DNA from: JABDDM01 sp038240295
Lineage (GTDB): Bacteria > Bacteroidota > Ignavibacteria > Palsa-1295
DNA length: 11,264 nucleotides
Assembly (NCBI GenBank): GCA_038240295.1
Contig: JBBSDW010000109.1
Coordinates: 1-11,264 of the forward strand
Direction of reading: 5' to 3'
Shown here: positions 1 through 6,394 of the stretch, piece after piece
How positions within the stretch are numbered: the stretch's first letter is position 1
How the letters are laid out: the number at the start of each line of letters is the position of its first letter
Translations under genes and position numbers: made by a program
The notes under the pieces: model-generated
The model's database searches: none
The model's input: only the letters and a program-made list of their open reading frames with translations
Told to the model about the DNA's origin: nothing

Positions 1-1
1 C

Positions 2-2185
2 TCGCCGGTATCGCTCGGACTCGATTCCAATGGCTATGGGTTTTTCATGCACAACGGAATCGACTCCGAGAGTGGCCCCTATCTATCGATCCGGCTTGCA
101 GGGATCACTATGAGTGCAACTGCCAATTCCGCAAGGCTCCCAATCGGCATCTGGACGCACCTTGCCATGACGCGTGACAGCAATACGTGGAAGCTCTATA
201 AAAATGGCGAGTTGGTCGGTGAAGGACGCGCGAAGGATATTGAGTTCGCAATGAATCTCTGGCTCGGAGGATTTTATAATGGATTCATTAGCGATCTTCG
301 GATTTGGGACCGGGTTCTTGACGGTTCGGAAATTCGCTCGAGACTCCCGATCCATTTGCTTGGCAGTGAAGTGGGCCTCACGCTTTATTATCCTTTTGAT
401 GATTCGATCGGCACTCCGGTGCCCGTGATCCATAATCATGCTGCTACAACCGCAACGCTATTTTCAACATCGTTCCTCAGCACGCCATCGCTCTATCTCT
501 CTGCAGAAACTCCGATATCGCAATCCTCGCCGACGCAATTTACGAGTCGTTCGATTCCAGCGCACATGCGGTTCTTTGCAAGAAGCTCCGATAATTTTGC
601 GACGGTTCATTTCTCGATAGCGGGAGCGTTCGATAGCGTTCTTGTGCAGCGAATCCGCAACGACTCGCTTATAGATAGTGCGTTCGTGCACTCAGGAAAT
701 GGCATCTTTTCCTACGATGCTGAGATTCATGCGGAGCCATCGCAATATACATTTGAGGTTTATGGATTGCGTGCGGGAAGTAGGTACTTCGTCGGTGAGT
801 CGGCGGATCTGGTTTGCGGTGATGTCTATTTGATCATGGGACAATCGAACGCGCATCCAGCCGATAACGCAAGCACGTATCTTGATCCGATGCTGCGCAC
901 GTTTGGAATCCAGACCCCCAACGAGAATTACGATTCCTACCAGTCCGCTGATACGAGCTGGGGACTCGCGAATGCCCATGGGTTTGGCGCGTTCCTGTCG
1001 GGTCCGTATCTGACAGGTATTTGGGGGCTGCAAATTCAGGCGTTGATCCTCCAGACCTATCATATCCCTGTCTGTATTATTAACGGAGCGACGGGTGGTT
1101 CTACGATCGAAGCAAATCTTCGGACCGACCGGATGGACCTTTCGACGATCTATGGCAAATCATATTACCGCGTGCACCACGCCGGGCTCGATCATCAGGT
1201 CAAAGCGATCGTCTGGTATCAGGGTGAATCGAATACGGTCACGAACTATTACGACAAGTTCGTAAAGCTTCGCGAGACGTGGTACGAGGATTATCCGAGC
1301 CTACAGAAGATCTATCTTGTTCAGGTACGTCCGGGCTGCACTGCTCGTGACGAGGCGCCGCTGCGAGAATTGCAACGCACCCTGTCCGATTCGCTCAAGA
1401 ATATTACGGTGATGTCAACCGTTGCTATTCCCGATCACTACGATTGCCATTACGCAGTGAGCGGGTACCTTCAATTTGCCGCCGATCTCTTTCCGCTCAT
1501 TGCTCGCGATTTTTATGGCGGCGCGGATTCCATCCCTGTCAGGTCACCAAACGTCGACCGCATTTTTTATACTACTTCACTTCACGATCAAATTGCCGTA
1601 ACGCTTCGCGATGGGCAGTCGGTAGTGCTTCCACCCGACAGCTTGATCGCTGGGAGAATTCGGAGCATGAAGGAGTATTTAACTCTCGATTCAGGGAGCG
1701 CAATCGTGTCGGGCATTTCTGTCAGAGGCGATACGCTTTTGCTTCAAGTTCCTGCGAATACGCTTGCATCCTCGCTCAGCTATGTGCCGGATGTTTATCC
1801 CGACTCGACCACTTATACGTATCAGGGGCCATGGTTGTTAAATGATCGAGGTTTGGGACTCCTTTCCTTCTGGCACGTACCGATCGTTGAGAATCCTTCT
1901 GATACGTCGCCGATCCACACGACTCAGGTACCAGGGGTTGCGATCTATCCTAACCCTACGTTGTCGGCGTTAAGTCTGCGACTCACCGGCTGGAAAGAAA
2001 GCCCTGCTCGTATCAAAATTTATGATGTGCTCGGCAGGACCGCGTATGACTCACATGTCACGGTGATCAATGCGAATAGTGTGCTTACACTTAGTCCATC
2101 TCTCGCGGCAGGATCGTATTCCATGATCGTTAGCGGGGTTTCCACGCGGTTGTCGGTGAAATTCAACGTTCTCGGTCACAACTGA
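2..2185 (+). CDS. Secreted LamG / sialate O-acetylesterase-like (SGNH) protein with T9SS sorting domain, 5' partial
   Basis: The frame is open from the first bases of the window, so the true start lies upstream; the ATG at 47 falls inside the LamG fold and is unlikely to be the start. Visible are 727 residues. Up to about nt 370 there is a LamG/concanavalin-like domain (motifs WTHLAMTRD, YKNGELVGEG, FISDLRIWDRVL). An Ig/FN3-like segment follows at about 550-815. The carbohydrate-esterase (SASA) core spans about 820-1540: the GQSN block with nucleophile Ser codon 845-847, an NGATGGSTIE block near 1080-1111, QGESN at 1220-1234, and Asp 1442 / His 1448 near the end as the likely acid and base. 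A beta-rich domain precedes a C-terminal T9SS type A tail from about 1930 (IYPNP, then a KIYDVLGR block). By family it would deacetylate acylated sugars or glycans at the cell surface or outside the cell. The exact substrate is unknown. The LamG part may bind carbohydrate. Confidence 0.88.
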   Translation, partial: SPVSLGLDSNGYGFFMHNGIDSESGPYLSIRLAGITMSATANSARLPIGIWTHLAMTRDSNTWKLYKNGELVGEGRAKDIEFAMNLWLGGFYNGFISDLRIWDRVLDGSEIRSRLPIHLLGSEVGLTLYYPFDDSIGTPVPVIHNHAATTATLFSTSFLSTPSLYLSAETPISQSSPTQFTSRSIPAHMRFFARSSDNFATVHFSIAGAFDSVLVQRIRNDSLIDSAFVHSGNGIFSYDAEIHAEPSQYTFEVYGLRAGSRYFVGESADLVCGDVYLIMGQSNAHPADNASTYLDPMLRTFGIQTPNENYDSYQSADTSWGLANAHGFGAFLSGPYLTGIWGLQIQALILQTYHIPVCIINGATGGSTIEANLRTDRMDLSTIYGKSYYRVHHAGLDHQVKAIVWYQGESNTVTNYYDKFVKLRETWYEDYPSLQKIYLVQVRPGCTARDEAPLRELQRTLSDSLKNITVMSTVAIPDHYDCHYAVSGYLQFAADLFPLIARDFYGGADSIPVRSPNVDRIFYTTSLHDQIAVTLRDGQSVVLPPDSLIAGRIRSMKEYLTLDSGSAIVSGISVRGDTLLLQVPANTLASSLSYVPDVYPDSTTYTYQGPWLLNDRGLGLLSFWHVPIVENPSDTSPIHTTQVPGVAIYPNPTLSALSLRLTGWKESPARIKIYDVLGRTAYDSHVTVINANSVLTLSPSLAAGSYSMIVSGVSTRLSVKFNVLGHN

Positions 2186-2261
2186 CGAATCCAAACAGGT
2201 GTTTTCTGCGTATCAGTAATGAATGCGTGGCTCGATAAGTGTGAACTCTTGAACTGAACCT

Positions 2262-2774
2262 ATGAAAACGCTGATCTTATTGTTGGGATTCGCTCTGCTG
2301 CCGCTTGTAGCGTGCGCACAATCGAATGTTAAACCGGAAGCGGGCAGTGCTATTTCTCTCGACGGGTATCCTTCCGCGAGCGATAAGGTGGTCAAGTCGG
2401 ACGATGAATGGAAAAAAGAGCTGTCACCGGCCGCCTATGATGTTCTGCGAATGAAGGGTACCGAGCGCTCTTATACCGGGTCGTTGCTGGGCGAGCATCA
2501 TCATGGTCTTTTCGTCTGCGCAGCCTGCGGCAATCCTCTCTTCAGCTCCGATACAAAATTTGAATCCGGGACAGGCTGGCCGAGTTTCTATCAGCCCATT
2601 GAAGCGAACCGCGTTCTTCAGGTCGCCGATAATTCGCTCGGAGATTCGCGCACGGAAATCGAGTGTGCCCGTTGCGGAAGTCATTTAGGTCATGTTTTCG
2701 ACGACGGACCGCAACCGACGGGTTTGCGTTATTGTATGAATTCTGTCGCATTGAAATTCATCCGACTTAAATAG
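2262..2774 (+). CDS. msrB: Peptide-methionine (R)-S-oxide reductase, exported lipoprotein
   Basis: This 170-residue protein reduces methionine-R-sulfoxide in oxidised proteins. The N-terminus is a lipoprotein signal peptide with lipobox LVAC and acylated Cys18, so it should act on the periplasmic side, anchored to a membrane. The MsrB fold follows: zinc CxxC pairs at C86/C89 and C135/C138, a GWPSF motif at 105-109, SHLGHVF at 140-146, and catalytic Cys158 in RYCMNS. At position 104, where many MsrBs carry the resolving Cys (SGCGWPSF), this protein has Thr (SGTGWPSF). Regeneration may therefore depend directly on a thioredoxin-like partner or another Cys. No msrA is visible nearby. The start is the ATG directly before the signal peptide; it has no Shine-Dalgarno sequence, but a short TGAACT direct repeat (2242-2260) lies just upstream. 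Family call is very firm; localisation is inferred from the signal peptide. Confidence 0.95.
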   Translation: MKTLILLLGFALLPLVACAQSNVKPEAGSAISLDGYPSASDKVVKSDDEWKKELSPAAYDVLRMKGTERSYTGSLLGEHHHGLFVCAACGNPLFSSDTKFESGTGWPSFYQPIEANRVLQVADNSLGDSRTEIECARCGSHLGHVFDDGPQPTGLRYCMNSVALKFIRLK

Positions 2775-2826
2775 GCGCTTTCATGGATCTAAAATAATGA
2801 GCCTTTCCTCGGTGACATCGTGAATC

Positions 2827-2870
2827 GAGCTGGAAAAAGTGTCTATAGATACAGAGACTCTAATCCAGCT
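2827..2870 (+). promoter_or_regulatory. Inverted repeat in the leader of the Rieske gene
   Basis: AGCTGGA (2828-2834) and TCCAGCT (2864-2870) are perfect complements, with a G-T pair extending the stem at 2827/2871. The loop of 29 nt contains a smaller GTCT/AGAC pairing (2841-2844 with 2855-2858) and the palindrome TCTATAGA (2842-2849). The right arm ends 2 nt before the ATG at 2873, so in RNA it would lie over the initiation region. It could be a translational control hairpin, a protein operator, or chance. A 7-bp repeat at this spacing is not rare. Confidence 0.3.
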
Positions 2871-2872
2871 TT

Positions 2873-3364
2873 ATGAATCAAGACGATCAACTATCAATCC
2901 CTACTTCCGACGCTTCCCGCCGGGACTTTCTTAAAAAGCTCGGGCTATTCATGGGCGGCTTGACGGTGCTTGGGAGCGCATCACTTCTTGCTGGGTGCGC
3001 GAATGGGAGTTCATCTCCTACAGGAATCCAGCCAGGAAATACAGCAGCTTCGGTCACGATCGACGTCAGTTCGCTCAAGACGGATGGACGTTTTCTTGTA
3101 ACAAGTGTTGTCGATCCCAACGGTGCGACGATCATTATTTATCGAAGCAGTGTTGGAAATTTCCAGGCCCACTCGATGCAGTGCACGCATCAGGGCTGCG
3201 AGATCGATTCTCCCGATTCGAATAAGGTCATGAATTGCCCATGCCACGGTGCGCAGTTCGATGTGCATGGGAATGTGCTTTCGGGGCCTGCCAATCAGAA
3301 CCTGACGGCGTACGCCACGACGTTCGACGCAACGTCGAATAATCTTCTGGTGAAGTTTCGATAG
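2873..3364 (+). CDS. Tat-exported Rieske [2Fe-2S] lipoprotein
   Basis: This 163-residue protein starts with a twin-arginine signal (SRRDFLKKLG, Arg16-Arg17) and a hydrophobic stretch that ends in lipobox LAGC with Cys42. It should therefore be folded with its cluster in the cytoplasm, exported by Tat and lipid-anchored. The C-terminal Rieske fold carries box I CTHQGC (C104, H106, C109) and box II CPCHG (C122, C124, H125). Cys104/His106/Cys122/His125 would bind the cluster, and Cys109-Cys124 would form the disulfide of high-potential bc-type Rieske proteins. The glycine-rich tail GNVLSGPA also fits. No cytochrome b, cytochrome c or oxidase subunit lies in the window, so its electron partner is unknown. 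It may be a solitary QcrA-like protein or a small subunit working with distant genes. The flanking genes (msrB before, KirBac after) share the strand with gaps of 98 and 69 bases. Confidence 0.92.
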   Translation: MNQDDQLSIPTSDASRRDFLKKLGLFMGGLTVLGSASLLAGCANGSSSPTGIQPGNTAASVTIDVSSLKTDGRFLVTSVVDPNGATIIIYRSSVGNFQAHSMQCTHQGCEIDSPDSNKVMNCPCHGAQFDVHGNVLSGPANQNLTAYATTFDATSNNLLVKFR

Positions 3365-3376
3365 AAGTATTGGCAC

Positions 3377-3433
3377 CGTCGTAGTTTTGCGCAAACGGAG
3401 GAGATGTAATTCCCATAAGCACCGAAAACGACG
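3377..3433 (+). promoter_or_regulatory. Leader of the KirBac gene: bulged inverted repeat with an isolated Shine-Dalgarno-like site
   Basis: CGTCG-TAG-TTTT (3377-3388) can pair with AAAACGACG (3425-3433), giving a 9-bp stem with a 3-nt bulge whose right arm ends exactly before the TTG start at 3434. The loop holds a perfect 10-bp palindrome TTTGCGCAAA (3386-3395, overlapping the left arm) and a strong purine run GGAGGAG (3397-3403) directly followed by ATGTAA (3404-3409), a start codon immediately followed by stop. The Shine-Dalgarno-like run lies about 30 nt from the TTG, too far for ordinary initiation. Function is unproven; chance pairing is possible. Confidence 0.28.
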
Positions 3434-4399
3434 TTGGCAAAACTTCCTGGTAGTTATTCCGATCCCAAAGCTCAACGCGATCGCGATCTTGGCTTTGGCG
3501 GCAAGGCGGCCGAATCGAGAACGAGGCTGCTGAATCGCGATGGCTCGTTCAACATCGAGCGGCGCGGCATTCCGTTTTTAAAATCGCTGAATGTTTATCA
3601 CGAGCTGCTGACGATGTCGTGGTGGAGATTCAATGCGATCGTCGTGATGCTTTATCTGATCGTCAATCTTGCGTTTGCGGGTCTCTATATGGCGGTCGGT
3701 GTCGAGCATCTTGTTGGCATCGATGGCCGAAGCGCACTCGAACGCTTCCTGGATGCTTTCTTCTTCAGCACCCAGACGTTCACGACGGTCGGTTATGGAA
3801 GGATCAATCCCGTAGGGATAGGAGCGAACACGCTTTCGGCGTTAGAATCGCTAACAGGCTTGCTTGCATTTGCATTGGCAACCGGTCTCCTTTACGGCCG
3901 ATTTTCCAGGCCGGTCGCGAAGATCCTCTACAGCAAATTCGCGGTGATCGCGCCCTATCAGGGTGTGACCGGATTCATGTTTCGAACGGCGAACGAGCGT
4001 GTCAATCAATTGATCGAAGTCGAGTGCGTGGTAAATCTTTCGTTATCGAAATTGGTCAATGGCCGGATGGTCCGGCAGTTTTATGAGCTTGAACTCGAGC
4101 GAAGCAAGGTGAATTTTTTCGCCCTGAGCTGGACGATCGTGCATCCGATCGTTGAGACGAGTCCGCTCTTTGGCATGACGGAGGCCGATCTGAAAGCCTC
4201 CGATGCGGAGTTCGTTATTCTCCTCAAAGGCTTCGACGATTCGTTCTCGCAGACGGTGCATTCGCGGACATCCTACAAATCGGAAGAGGTCGTCTTCAAT
4301 AAGCGATTCGCGAACATTATTTCCATCGCAGAGTCGGGCAAGGCCGCCGTTGAACTGCACCGGATCCATGACATCGAGCCGCTGCCTGCTGCTGTTTGA
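3434..4399 (+). CDS. Inward-rectifier potassium channel (KirBac family)
   Basis: This 321-residue inner-membrane K+ channel subunit would form a tetramer. Order: a cytoplasmic N-terminus with the usual RDGSFNIERRG segment (about 35-45); an amphipathic slide helix (about 48-62); TM1 (about 64-88, starting WWRFN); a pore helix and selectivity filter TTVGYG (T117-G122); TM2 (about 131-155); and a C-terminal immunoglobulin-like cytoplasmic domain (about 160-315) with FAVIAPYQG and FMFRTANER blocks typical of the family. The start used is TTG at 3434. A stop at 3416-3418 in the same frame leaves no upstream ATG or GTG, and the next ATG (residue 61) would delete the slide helix. Bacterial Kir channels pass K+ and are often inhibited by lipids, but their physiological role is poorly known. 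Neighbours (Rieske upstream, metF downstream) do not define a pathway. Product very sure, start moderately so. Confidence 0.93.
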   Translation: MAKLPGSYSDPKAQRDRDLGFGGKAAESRTRLLNRDGSFNIERRGIPFLKSLNVYHELLTMSWWRFNAIVVMLYLIVNLAFAGLYMAVGVEHLVGIDGRSALERFLDAFFFSTQTFTTVGYGRINPVGIGANTLSALESLTGLLAFALATGLLYGRFSRPVAKILYSKFAVIAPYQGVTGFMFRTANERVNQLIEVECVVNLSLSKLVNGRMVRQFYELELERSKVNFFALSWTIVHPIVETSPLFGMTEADLKASDAEFVILLKGFDDSFSQTVHSRTSYKSEEVVFNKRFANIISIAESGKAAVELHRIHDIEPLPAAV

Positions 4400-4478
4400 T
4401 CTGGGGAGGTAACGAGCGGCTGCACCTGCGCTGCGATGAACCGGTGGATTTTGTTCAGGAACGCCGTTGTTGCCTTTG

Positions 4479-4503
4479 AAGCGCGCACATACGGTGCGCG
4501 CTT
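4479..4503 (+). promoter_or_regulatory. Perfect 10-bp hairpin in the metF leader
   Basis: AAGCGCGCAC (4479-4488), loop ATACG (4489-4493), GTGCGCGCTT (4494-4503): a perfect, very GC-rich inverted repeat with a 5-nt loop. It ends 11 nt before the ATG of metF (4515). There is no U-tract after it, so it is not a canonical intrinsic terminator for the upstream channel gene, though attenuation is possible. Its place next to the start suggests control of translation or a protein-binding operator. It also argues against the alternative TTG start at 4467, which would put the hairpin inside the coding sequence. No SAM or cobalamin riboswitch core could be recognised in the short leader. Confidence 0.55.
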
Positions 4504-4514
4504 ATCATATCGCA

Positions 4515-5468
4515 ATGAAGGTTACCGAGCATCTCCAGAACGCCAAATCGACACTCTTCTCGATCGAGATCCTTCCGCCGTTAAAAGGCAAAAGCATCCA
4601 GTCGATCTTCGATGGTATCGATCCGTTGATGGAGTTCAAGCCGTCGTTCATCGACGTCACGTATCATCGCGAGGAATATGTATATAAAGAACTTCCGACG
4701 GGCGGCCTCGAGAAGATCGCGATTCGAAAGCGTCCTGGAACAGTAGGGATCACCGCCGCCATCATCAATCGGTATAAAGTCGATGTGGTCCCGCACATTA
4801 TCTGCGGAGGCTTTACCGTTCGCGAGACGGAGGATGCCTTGCTCGATCTTCATTATCTCGGCGTCGACAACGTACTTGCGCTTCGAGGCGATTCGATCAA
4901 GAGCGAACCAGCCTTCGAACCGGAAAGCGGTGGGCATAAATACGCTATCGATCTTGTCCGGCAAATTACGGAGACCAACAAGGGTCGCTATCTTGAGGAA
5001 GAACTTGTCGAGGTCGATAAGACCCATTTTTGCATTGGCGTGGCAGGCTATCCTGAAAAACATTTCGAGGCGCCCAACCTCATTTTCGATCTCAAGCATC
5101 TGAAGGAAAAAATCGATGCAGGTGCGGAATACATCGTTACACAGATGTTCTTCGATAATGAAAAATATTGCGACTTTGTACGAGCATGCCGCGAGATGGG
5201 GATCACCGTTCCGATCATCCCTGGCTTGAAGATCCTGACGACGAAACGCCAGGCGACGATCCTTCCAAAAACATTTCACATCGATATTCCGCAACCGCTA
5301 CTCGAGCAAATCGAAAAAGCGAAGACAGATGCCGAAGCGAAAGAGATCGGGATCGAATGGTGCGTGCAGCAAGCGAAAGAACTGAAGGAGTTTGGAGTCC
5401 CTTGCTTACACTTTTATACGATGGGGGTTTCTGAATCGACTCGAAGGGTTGCCTCCGCGATCTTCTAA
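4515..5468 (+). CDS. metF: 5,10-methylenetetrahydrofolate reductase
   Basis: This 317-residue cytoplasmic flavoprotein (beta/alpha barrel) reduces methylene-THF to methyl-THF, the methyl donor for methionine synthesis. Visible are the N-terminal FSIEILPP strand with Glu18 (counterpart of the catalytic Glu in the FEFFPP strand of E. coli MetF), FIDVTYHREEYV, the folate/FAD region VVPHIICGG, VLALRGD (FAD-binding loop), an insert GRYLEEELVEV, GVAGYPEKHFEAPN, QMFFDNEKY and IIPGLKILT near the C-terminal part. The protein is slightly longer than E. coli MetF (296), owing partly to the insert shared by Bacteroidota forms. The ATG at 4515 is preferred over the in-frame TTG at 4467: it begins at the usual MetF N-terminus and leaves the hairpin at 4479-4503 outside the gene. 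No other methionine-pathway gene is nearby. The 3' end faces the alpha/beta-hydrolase with 22 bases between stops. Confidence 0.96.
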   Translation: MKVTEHLQNAKSTLFSIEILPPLKGKSIQSIFDGIDPLMEFKPSFIDVTYHREEYVYKELPTGGLEKIAIRKRPGTVGITAAIINRYKVDVVPHIICGGFTVRETEDALLDLHYLGVDNVLALRGDSIKSEPAFEPESGGHKYAIDLVRQITETNKGRYLEEELVEVDKTHFCIGVAGYPEKHFEAPNLIFDLKHLKEKIDAGAEYIVTQMFFDNEKYCDFVRACREMGITVPIIPGLKILTTKRQATILPKTFHIDIPQPLLEQIEKAKTDAEAKEIGIEWCVQQAKELKEFGVPCLHFYTMGVSESTRRVASAIF

Positions 5469-5471
5469 AGC

Positions 5472-5490
5472 GCGAGTAACCAAGGCTCGC
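5472..5490. terminator. Short hairpin between convergent metF and hydrolase stops
   Basis: GCGAG (5472-5476) and CTCGC (5486-5490) form a 5-bp stem with a 9-nt loop filling almost the whole 22-base gap between the two stop codons. It lacks a U-tract on either strand, so a role as bidirectional terminator is only suggested by its position. Confidence 0.25.
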
Positions 5491-6288
5491 TCAGAACATC
5501 GATTTCATCATTCGCCTGATCATTCCACCTCGTTCGTAGGGTTTGAGAAACGAAGTGAGTGCGATCCAATATTCTGCATTGTTCGGGGTGGATGTCCAGA
5601 GTGCGCTTGCACCATGCGAACCTGGAGCAGTCGGGACAAATTGCGTAATGTAATTCGCGACCTTTCCGTGAAAAAGTAGCGTAACACCAGGGGCTTCTTT
5701 TTTCGCACTCGCGACGAATGTTGGAACATCGAGATGCTCAATCGCATGCTTGACCTTCAGATGATCTCCGAAATACTCTCCAGGACTAAATGCGACGACG
5801 GCGAGTACATTCGGATTTTGCACCGCAATGACAAGTGCAAGTGAGGCGGAATAGGAACTTCCGAAGAGGATCACTTTTTTGCCATTAAGGTTGGCCGCGT
5901 AATTGACGGCTGCCTCGATGTCCTGCTTCGCGTCGAGAAATTCCTGCGGCTTGCCGGCAGATTCTGCCGCTGCTGCCGTTTGATTCGTGACATTGTTGAC
6001 CTCGCCGCCTGCACGCGCATCGACCGCCATACAATTAAATCCGAGGGCCATGAGTTTTGGTGCGATCTCCGCATACTCTCCTCGGCTAAATCCAGCTTGA
6101 TGGCAGAGGACGATCCAGGTTGCACTGTCTTCTTTCTTGAAGAGTGTAGCGGTCACAGGAAGTCCATCGGCGGCCGTAAAACGTACGGTTGGAACGGGCT
6201 CGTCCTTCGACCTTACGTTCTTACAGGACGAGGCACTACAAATCGCCAATAAAACGGCAAATACGATATAAAAACGGGGAAAACGCAC
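5491..6288 (-). CDS. Alpha/beta-hydrolase (dienelactone-hydrolase-like), putative lipoprotein
   Basis: This 265-residue protein has an N-terminal signal peptide. The sequence ASSC with Cys22 could be a (non-ideal) lipobox, so it is probably exported and perhaps lipid-anchored. The alpha/beta-hydrolase core shows strand plus oxyanion region VLCHQAGFSRGEY (about 60-72), CMAVDARAGGE (86-96), the nucleophile elbow GSSYSAS with Ser145, and His225 in APGSHGA as the likely catalytic His. The acid residue is not obvious; Glu198 in SAKKEAP sits where the family has Asp or Glu. Substrate cannot be told; an ester or thioester is expected. The start is GTG at 6288, preceded in frame by a stop ten nucleotides upstream, with an A-rich stretch before it. 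It is convergent with metF and divergent from the response regulator, and appears monocistronic. Confidence 0.85.
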   Translation of the reverse strand: MRFPRFYIVFAVLLAICSASSCKNVRSKDEPVPTVRFTAADGLPVTATLFKKEDSATWIVLCHQAGFSRGEYAEIAPKLMALGFNCMAVDARAGGEVNNVTNQTAAAAESAGKPQEFLDAKQDIEAAVNYAANLNGKKVILFGSSYSASLALVIAVQNPNVLAVVAFSPGEYFGDHLKVKHAIEHLDVPTFVASAKKEAPGVTLLFHGKVANYITQFVPTAPGSHGASALWTSTPNNAEYWIALTSFLKPYERGGMIRRMMKSMF

Positions 6289-6394
6289 GACTTTTCTTTA
6301 AATGGAGTTCTTGCTTTCCGAAACCTCTACAATCATCGTGCCGTAACTACCAATCAACCGATAGCTGGCCGGAGGTTTGAAACGAGCTGTGGAT
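6289..6394. promoter_or_regulatory. Divergent intergenic region, hydrolase / response regulator
   Basis: This 106-base region between two divergent starts must hold promoters for both genes. No clear -35/-10 pair or Bacteroidota-type -33/-7 pair was recognised. An inverted repeat AAACCTC (6321-6327) / GAGGTTT (6372-6378) is present; a T-G pair (6328/6371) extends it inward. The right arm covers the only Shine-Dalgarno-like GGAGG (6371-6375) ahead of the response regulator, so folding could hide it. This is inference from sequence only. Confidence 0.35.

Noticed and set aside
614..638. Direct repeat TCGATAGCG twice
   Set aside because: Two 9-bp copies inside a coding region of TCGA/GATC-rich sequence; likely chance.
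3371..3392. Possible sigma-54 promoter (TGGCAC ... TTTTGC) ahead of the channel gene
   Set aside because: The GG and GC elements are 15 bases apart; the -24/-12 consensus requires 10.
4062..4076. Small hairpin GCCGGA-TGG-TCCGGC in the channel gene
   Set aside because: Only 6 bp, within coding sequence, common at this GC content.
4400..4514. SAM or cobalamin riboswitch upstream of metF
   Set aside because: The leader is about 115 bases and lacks recognisable SAM-I or cobalamin core elements; only the simple hairpin is seen.
4581..5294. Long minus-strand open frame (237 codons) opposite metF
   Set aside because: It lies wholly antisense to a clear metF, has no recognisable domain, and its composition is that of a complementary-strand shadow.
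6366..6381. Possible sigma-54 promoter TGGCCG-N5-TTGAA ahead of the response regulator
   Set aside because: Spacing is right but the near-invariant GC at -12 is GA, and the transcript would be almost leaderless. Too weak to call.
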